Positions 58,819 through 64,000 of a stretch of 64,000 bases of DNA are shown one piece after another. The position numbers were made by a program, and so were the translations under genes. The stretch covers positions 110,001 to 174,000 of the forward strand of contig QVRM01005378.1 in assembly GCA_003439945.1 (NCBI GenBank), read 5' to 3'. Source of the stretch: Dermanyssus gallinae. Lineage: Eukaryota > Arthropoda > Arachnida > Mesostigmata > Dermanyssidae. How positions within the stretch are numbered: position 1 is the stretch's first letter; every line of letters begins with the position of its first letter. Under the pieces are notes generated by a model. That model was not told the DNA's origin and did no database searches. It worked only from the letters and a program-made list of their open reading frames with translations.

Positions 58819-60306
58819 CTAGATCTTGAGTCATTTTCATTTATTGTTGGTATAGTAGAATACATAGGGATATTTAGGTAGATTGCCATTAATTTTAACA
58901 ACTTGGGAACAATATAGTCAATATGTCAGCTGTCAAACAATGTCGATTCCCGGTCGCTGACAATACTATCAATTCGGCTAACTGATGATGCAGGATTGTC
59001 TACGGATAAAGGTAAAAGGCAACAGCCACCTTCAACAGTAGCAGCAACAACAACAGCAACAACAACGTCAACTACAACATCAACAACAACATCAACAACA
59101 ACAGCAACAATAACAACAACAGCAACAATAACAACAACAACAACAACAAGAACAGCAACAAGAACAAAAACAACCATCAGAACAACAAACGATAGACAGC
59201 AACTAATAATAACGACAACACCGCGACATTAGCACCTAACGCGCACGCCGAACTACCTCCACTATTATCTTATCGCAGTTTGTGTGGCCTGGGCTGTCCC
59301 TGCGTCCCTGCGTGACATTTCATTTCCGCCTACCGGACGTTGTCTACCCAGGGGAGGATGGGGAGGGAGTTGGCCCCTCGCTTCTGCCCGGCGTCGGTCA
59401 TCGCCTGGTTTGTTTCACGAAGCCACCTCAACCAGCCGACAAATCAGACGCTTATATGGATGATGTCTATTAGTAGTGTCGCTACGGCTGCCAGCGTCAC
59501 TACACGGGGCGTTGTTGTCGTCATCTGTTGCTACACGTATACTACTACTACAATTATTGCCAGAAGTATGCGAAAAAAAAACTTATTTAAATTCATTAAA
59601 TTAAAAACCTTAAATATTGTTATTATTCATTCTATAACATGAACAAGAGTTACCGCCACAGCTGTGCCACGTATCGTCACGATATCACTGACCTGCGTGT
59701 CCTATTCATGAAATACACTTTTTTCTTAATTATGGCCTATGTTAATCAATTCCATTATTACATTTCTAGCGTAGGATATAAAGCGCCAGTATGTGGGGTT
59801 AAGTTGATAATGTCGGTTTTGATAGCGTCGTACAAATATAGAGTTAAATGAGACATCTACCATTAGAGGAAAAATATTTTAATTATACTGATACCCGAGG
59901 AGCAAATGGAAACGAATGCAGAACTTATGGACAACTATTGTCGTAGAGCCATGCTGCTAAACATCACCCACGTATGCTGTTAGTGTATCACGCACGTCAA
60001 AATGCGTTCGGAGAAGAGTAGAGAGGTTATTCTACTTGACCAGTTTATTTGTTTGATTTAATGCACACATGCTTAAAGCACATGTGAACTTGAGGTGATT
60101 ACGTACGCAGCATTCTATGCAGATTTAGATACGCGCGTTCCACCACTCACATATTGACCCATTGACTTACCATAGATTCGCATCTCCTTCTCTCCGCGCA
60201 CAGTCTGGTAGGATGGGCCTTCCGTCGAGACTTCGCAGCCGTAGACGCCCTCCGAGTTGATGTCCGTCCGTGAAAGGAAGACGACGTTCTTTGTCGATCT
60301 GACCGG
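53493..60306 (-). CDS. Beat-like immunoglobulin protein, three Ig domains, 5' end outside window
   Basis: Beaten-path proteins are secreted or membrane-anchored Ig-superfamily proteins of arthropods that bind Sidestep-type receptors in axon guidance and neuronal wiring. Five exons on the minus strand (60306-60171, 58424-58291, 57900-57773, 57114-57014, 54067-53493) join with matching phases 1, 0, 2, 1. Together they give the end of Ig1 (GVYGCEVSTEGPSYQTV), the linker VLPSEGPVI, a full Ig2 with C-W-C (NATCYSR, LRWFIN, LELRCMA), a linker of about 30 residues, and a second Ig2-like domain (DVGDELNVNCSG, LQWFVNDK, LKLKCVAT). Usual Beats have only two Ig domains. The signal peptide and first half of Ig1 must lie beyond 60.3 kb and were not found. 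The paralogue is not assigned, so no symbol is given. The C-terminus is uncertain. Confidence 0.8.
54115..54145. repeat. Short TA/GA run in the last intron
   Basis: TATATATATA followed by GAGAGAGAG in the intron upstream of exon 5 on the minus strand. Confidence 0.8.
54418..54600 (-). mobile_element. tRNA-derived SINE, family 1, copy C
   Basis: A 183-bp element flanked by a perfect 8-bp duplication AAGAGCAT (54410-54417 and 54601-54608). The minus-strand head starts TCGAGCTTGGTGGCGTGGTGG, with a B-box-like GGGTTCGACC at about 54531-54522. The body has TTATGGGGGTCCGTCTATG and ACGTTAAATCTC and lacks the GAGAGTCAGCC block seen in copies B and D. A G/C homopolymer of about 12 bases lies beside the B-box. 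It is inserted in the last intron of the Beat-like gene, in the same orientation as that gene. Confidence 0.9.
54857..55039 (-). mobile_element. tRNA-derived SINE, family 1, copy D
   Basis: A 183-bp element flanked by a perfect 13-bp duplication ATTGCTACTGCTA (54844-54856 and 55040-55052). The head reads ATCGAGCCCGGTCGCGTGGC, the B-box is GGTTCGAGCCCC (about 54969-54958), and the body has TTTATGGGGGTCTGTCTATG, CATGGACGTTAAATCTTGGC and CTGAGGGTCAGCCCG. It lies in the same intron as copy C, 256 bp away and in the same orientation. The duplication and close match to copy B suggest recent activity. Confidence 0.93.
55325..55360. repeat. (GT)n run
   Basis: A short GT run near 55340-55354 in the intron. 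55.05-55.7 kb otherwise shows nothing recognised. Confidence 0.8.
55708..55735. repeat. (TA)n array
   Basis: About 27 bp of TA just upstream of the intronic mariner relic. Confidence 0.95.
55900..56985 (+). pseudogene. Mariner transposase relic in the Beat-like intron
   Basis: Plus-strand blocks in order: GDQTVSRNTVY and HRFRDGREETVDDPRSERYS (DNA-binding region), ETNHGYMI with ETKAQAS (after the first catalytic Asp, itself lost), TKVLLTDFFDYKGI, a block with NAPAYTSLLI, then a degraded PDLAP-DF block and GDRKKSYEQLKSIPNNAFKN (C-terminal). A TA-rich expansion of about 130 bp (56495-56625) splits the middle, and many frames are broken. It is on the strand opposite to the host gene. Confidence 0.75.
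56576..56609. repeat. (TA)n array inside the mariner relic
   Basis: About 34 bp of TA, flanked by two near-copies of ATCTYCCAGGAAATTGTCAC (about 56547-56567 and 56610-56630). The relic seems to have gained a local duplication together with the TA tract. Confidence 0.85.
57014..57114 (-). CDS. Beat-like exon: end of Ig2 and linker
   Basis: Acceptor CCGATTCCGCCAACAG has a good pyrimidine tract. The first base completes Arg, followed at once by Cys (TGT): RCMAYVLQTESRTSEELVM. This provides the second Ig2 cysteine in the expected L-x-L-R-C position. The exon continues through GGDRVQPVRYPKRNTG and ends at ACTG|GTAAGT, a consensus donor, in phase 1. It is only 101 nt long, so it was recognised by phase and motif rather than by open-frame length. 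Confidence 0.82.
57773..57900 (-). CDS. Beat-like exon: middle of Ig2
   Basis: After acceptor GGAGCAG the exon begins in phase 0 with PSVLHQISHSG and continues NGLQSVSSNIQFTI, then GRLELR. This matches the Beat G-L-x-x-x-x-x-x-F-x-V and G-x-L-x-L-R/K blocks. The donor is CTCAG|GTATAC, phase 2, and leaves AG to be completed by the next exon. Reading on past this donor gives a Tyr where Ig2 needs Cys and a stop at 57586-57588. The extra 180 bases are therefore probably intron. Confidence 0.82.
58259..58276. repeat. Short (TA)n beside the Ig2 exon donor
   Basis: A TA run only about 15 bp downstream of the donor at 58290, within the 390-bp intron. Confidence 0.9.
58291..58424 (-). CDS. Beat-like exon: first half of Ig2
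   Basis: After acceptor TTGTAG the exon supplies two bases completing Val, then LPSEGPVIQG, YHVGDVVNATCYSR (first Ig2 cysteine, inside an N-A-T glycosylation sequon) and ATLRWFINNQT (core Trp, second sequon). It matches Beat LP-x-E-G-P and Y-x-V-G-D boxes closely. Donor CAGACG|GTATGT, phase 0. It is 134 nt long. Confidence 0.92.
58747..58818. repeat. (TA)n array in Beat-like intron
   Basis: About 72 bp of TA with two AAATA interruptions, in the 1.75-kb intron between the Ig1 and Ig2 exons. Confidence 0.95.
59030..59220. repeat. CAA/CAG/AAC triplet array in Beat-like intron
   Basis: Nearly 190 bp of ACA/AAC/CAG/ATA triplets. The open frames on both strands (poly-Thr and poly-Val) are artefacts. 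It lies in the intron between the Ig1 and Ig2 exons. Confidence 0.9.
60171..60306 (-). CDS. Beat-like exon: second half of Ig1
   Basis: Reads PVRSTKNVVFLSRTDINSEG then VYGCEVSTEGPSYQTV, the Y-x-C-E-V-S-x-E-x-P-S-Y/F-Q-T signature of Beat Ig1, with the C-terminal cysteine of that domain. The donor is CTATG|GTAAGT at 60170, ending in phase 1. Two acceptors are possible: TGTAG before 60306 (exon starts in phase 0) and GTCAG before 60298 (phase 2). The upstream exon is needed to choose between them. Confidence 0.9.
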
Positions 60307-60308
60307 CT

Positions 60309-60819
60309 ACAGTCGTCGCACGTTCAAAGTGCACAGAACACGTGAAAGCATAGAGAGATGCAAACATTTAGTAATGAAAATGAAAGGCAAATGTATATAT
60401 AGCACGAGAGATAGAACCAGTTAGTGCCAAATGGCCCCAACGTTAAGTCTATCCTAACGTCTTATTGAAATGACTGTAGACATTTAGAGAACATTTAACC
60501 AGCTTAACTAAACAACTATGTGTGTGTTTGTTGTTTGTTTTTCCGGTCACATCCTGGAGTGGCGATTGTGTTTAGACTGCGTTCAGAGAAAAGTCGGATT
60601 GATGAACGTGTACGTATACTAACTGCTTATTATTTGTATTTTACTATAATTTCGATTATCGCTGATGTTGGTGGTAATGTTGCAGCGGTATCCTCTTAAA
60701 CAAGAAATCTGCGTGTGGCAAAAGATAGGTCCGTGTTCCGACGATTTGAAAACCGCGCTGAGCAAGCTGCGTTGGCACAGAATAGGGAAGACAAAGTACG
60801 ATTTTCATGGAATGTTAAG

Positions 60820-60864
<45 letters not shown>

Positions 60865-61937
60865 TTTTAAATAAACTTTCACTTAAACTGATGCTCGACT
60901 TGACAATATTATAATTTTTCGAAATATACTACCAGCAACATTGTGTTCTAACACAAGGCGATCACTTTCAAGCTTTCTTCTTCTGTATTCTCGTTTATAG
61001 CGAGATAATACTTTAATGAGGTTCTATAACAATCTATTAATCACCCACATCTACAAGTCATTTCTTAAACTCTACAATAGCGACAAGACCGCTAAGAAGA
61101 TCGATTATTGATCCGTTGTGGAGAACTCGACGGAGCTTATCAAAAGCAATATTGCTTTCAGGGTCAAATTGAACAGAGATTTAAAACTAAAGGTTTTCTC
61201 ACATTCGCGACTAAAATCTCTTAGCTTCCACGTCCCTATGCAACTTTGCTCGTAAACGAGACGTTGGCGGTGGCAATTATTACTTCAAGATTCGTCAGAG
61301 AGAGTTCTAGCCGTAACAGAACTTACTTGTTCATAGTGTCGGTGGCCAGGGACTAATATATACCAATACGTATCTCCATTGAGAGTCTAAAAGTTCTTAT
61401 CTTGGATTTATATAGGCTTTTTTTCACTAAATAAGTATATCAAAAGAACAATTCAATTTAAATCTACACTTGCCTGCGGTCCAAACTTGTCATAACAACG
61501 CCCCGCGTGTTAAAACGACCTGCTAACCGCTCAAATAACTTGAAAACTGTTTAATCAGGGAATCTGATTAGCCTCTCTGGCGATTTGCTGGGACATATTC
61601 TATATCGAAGTCAAGTCGTCGACGAGTTAGCACCGCCCTTAGATTCTTAGCGCTGTTGTTATTGATACCAAACCAAATCGTGGTGTGTTAGTTAGTATCA
61701 CTTCGTGAAGAGAATAAAAAAATCTTTAGCAAGTTTGGCGAATCGTTGGCGACTGTGTTTGTCAAGGCAGTGTGTGGACCCGGATTTTTTTTAACTAAGC
61801 TTACGAGATTGTATCTTTCAAACGTCAGCGTCAGTTCCCTGTCCATCTTCGCTACCATTAACATGTAATAAATGAGAAGGAAAACTCCACTTTCGATCAT
61901 ATCTTAATTGTCTTTTCCTCGCTCTCTTTCTCTCTCG

Positions 61938-61973
<36 letters not shown>

Positions 61974-61980
61974 CAGATAG
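60309..61980. other. Presumed 5' intron of the Beat-like gene; no exon found
   Basis: I looked on the minus strand for the missing N-terminal half of Ig1 (Cys-x-Tyr and W-Y-K-type motifs) and for a signal peptide and found none. It holds a TA array at 60823-60854 followed by a GT run, and another TA array at 61940-61969. Confidence 0.5.
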
Positions 61981-61982
61981 AT

Positions 61983-62193
61983 GAATAGATGATAAACCAT
62001 ACCGCTGAGAGTCAGCGGCCGTGCTGCCACAAGGACTGTTAGGGAAACCCTAGACAAAAACACTACACTCTCAACATGTCCGGCCCTCGGTGTATTAAAG
62101 ATATAGGGCTCACGGCGAGTTCCAAGCCCGTTGGGAACGAAAGATGGTTTAGAATTAAAAACAACCTCTTTAAAAATGTTTTTTTTTAAATTC
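61983..62193 (+). mobile_element. tRNA-derived SINE, family 2, partial copy lacking the tRNA head
   Basis: Starts at GAATAGATGATAAACC, shared with 29335 onward in the full copy. It includes GCTGAGAGTCAGCG, AGTTCCAAGCCCGT and AGAATTAAAAACAACCTC near the end, then a T run. Relative to the 29.2-kb copy it carries about 100 extra bases in the middle (about 62022-62118), so one of the two has an indel. Its left edge sits 14 bp from a TA array, and no A/B box or clear target-site duplication was found. Confidence 0.8.
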
Positions 62194-62199
62194 TAGATA

Positions 62200-64000
62200 G
62201 CCACAAAGCAGATTGGACAATGTATCGAGCCGCACAATTGATAACAATGTTAGTTGTCACAGGTTAGAGCTGCACGAAGGTTTCAACAGTTAAGCAGAAC
62301 AATGCTATGGTGGTGAGACGCGGGGGACGGAGAACCGTACACATTGTAGGGCAGACGGAGTTTGATGGCGAACGAGTTGTTTAGTACCACTACTACTACT
62401 TCTACTACTACTCGGTAAGCCTGCTCCTCTTTCTCCCCTCTCCTTCCTCGTCCAGCTTCCTCTTTGTATTGTGCCTGCACTCGAGTCACTATCCAAAGGT
62501 CATTTCGTGCGTCCCGTGGCGCCGAGCTCCACCTACTGCTGCCTCTGCTGCCTGGGCACAGGGCGCACGCACGTGCGTCCAGTACGTCGGGGCGAGCGTC
62601 GACGTCCATAACTATATGGGAAACCAGATACCACAGACAGCCTGGTCTACCAGCTCACTACACTGCCAAATGGTGAACCACCGTACCGCTGTACTGGCAG
62701 AACCAGTGGGCAGACCGCCGGGGAGTCCGCGCGTCCCCACCACTGGGCCGAGCAGAGTTATATTTGGCCGACGGTAAGAGGTACAAGCGGCGCTGCCGTC
62801 GCGAACCTTTTATGCGGAGCATGCGGCACATCGACCTGGGGATTGTGCGATCTAGGGATCCGCGCGGTTTCGCCGCGTTCGTTGTCGTTGTCGTCGTCGT
62901 CGCTCGTCTATCGTCGTCGATGAAACGTGGACGGAGCATAAACGTCGTGGCATTCTGACCGCAGAGCGTCGGTCAGCCCTCACCGAACCGTTCTGCCGCC
63001 CTGGGGGGCCATAAAGTGAACATTTTTAAATATATTGCCCAAGAGGAAGCCCTCTGTACTCCTTGCGCCCCCCCCCCCCCCTGTCCCGCTTGTCTAGTCC
63101 ATTCGTCTTCCGTCCCTTACCTTTCCTCCATGCATTTTATCGTTTGTGTCTCTCCTTCGCATTCTTTCTCTCTCGCCCCCAACCACGATTCCTCCCTTTA
63201 TCTCTTATTTTATCGTCCCCACCTACCCTTGCTGCGTTTGTCCCCATTCTTTATATATGGATCGTATGAGGCACGCCGGGCGCCGCTCGGCGACGAACTC
63301 TGCAGCCATGATGCAGCGAATGAGGTCCTCTGATGGACACAGGTGATCGGCGGCAACGCAGGATCATGTCACACCTACTCGCCTAGGCGTAACGTCCGGT
63401 CACCGGTATGGGCCGGCGTGCCGCAGGGTGACTCGAGCGATTGTCAGATCATGCATTCGGTAAGGCGGTGCCCCTGTGTTGGGTAATTAGGTTCGTTGGA
63501 GTTTCGGGAATCGATCGAGCGTTCCGTCGCCATGACGATGATGATGCTGATGATAACAATATTAATCATATACAAAGTAATAACGCTGACCGCGATCATG
63601 CTCCTCAGCAATATAACGATTACCAATATCACACATTAAAGGGCCGTCAACTAGAAGTGACGCTCTATTAGACTTCCCTGCACGAGATCTCTGGAATGTA
63701 CATGTATCACCAAACACAGAAAAACCGCAGGCAAGTTCCGCCTGAAGTTCATTCAATCAGCAGCCAATCGACGTTGTGTTGATGGTGCTTAGCGTAGTTA
63801 TTGTTGTTGTCGTCGTGGACAGTGCTGTCATCTTAAAGACTACTAGAGACGAACTTCTAACTTCATCGTCTCGCCTCCCGGTGGTTTCCATCCAGCTCCC
63901 GGCGTGTCAAGTTAGCTGACCCCAACGCCGACTTTTAAAACGACGTGCCAACTTTTTACCACACTGCTTCAACGGGGGGGGGGGGGGGGTGAGCAGCAGG
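62200..64000. other. GC-richer, repeat-rich end of window; no gene recognised
   Basis: Contains ACT triplets (62386-62410), a GTC tract (62881-62905), a C run (63067-63081), CT-rich sequence (63120-63200), GATGAT-type sequence (63536-63556) and a G run (63974-63990). Open frames here lack domains. It may hold the 5' part of the Beat-like gene or its promoter, but nothing in the sequence proves this. Confidence 0.4.

Overview
This is a stretch of eukaryotic nuclear DNA, almost certainly from an arthropod. The one clear host gene encodes a Beaten-path (Beat)-type immunoglobulin protein, a family known from arthropods. Around it are degraded Tc1/mariner elements, a non-LTR retrotransposon, tRNA-derived SINEs, more than thirty long (TA)n arrays and many CAA/CAG-type trinucleotide tracts. 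A chelicerate such as a mite or tick would fit, but that is a guess. There is no prokaryotic organisation. Most open frames are translations of (TA)n, poly-G/C or trinucleotide repeats and are not genes.

Layout. 0-10 kb: gene-free; (TA)n, a 0.4 kb GTT/GTC array near 3.7-4.1 kb, and a perfect 30-bp palindrome at 7561. 10.7-21.7 kb: a transposon graveyard holding a decayed reverse-transcriptase fragment, a nearly intact 1,320-bp mariner (13081-14400) inserted beside an older mariner relic, and four further Tc1/mariner relics. 22-42 kb: gene-poor, with SINE copies at 26.4, 29.2 and 34.4 kb, a GC- and repeat-rich block at 32.4-34 kb, and a striking direct/inverted/direct repeat at 37.1-37.4 kb. 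42.1-43.9 kb: a 5'-truncated LINE with its remaining reading frame fully open. 44-47.7 kb: a pair of 149-bp direct repeats and a decayed DDE element with long inverted repeats. 48-53 kb: no gene recognised.

53.5-60.3 kb, minus strand: five exons of a Beat-like gene whose 5' end lies beyond the window. All four junctions between these exons are phase-consistent. The product has the end of Ig1, a complete Ig2 split over three exons, and then a second complete Ig2-like domain in one exon. Two-Ig Beats are the usual form, so this duplicated second domain is the most interesting host feature. The last intron carries two SINEs and a mariner relic, and the first carries long (TA)n and (CAA)n arrays.

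Two SINE families were resolved from the sequence alone. One has three copies of 183-184 bp, each with a target-site duplication. The other has one full copy with a 13-bp duplication and one partial copy. The two families share a short body motif.
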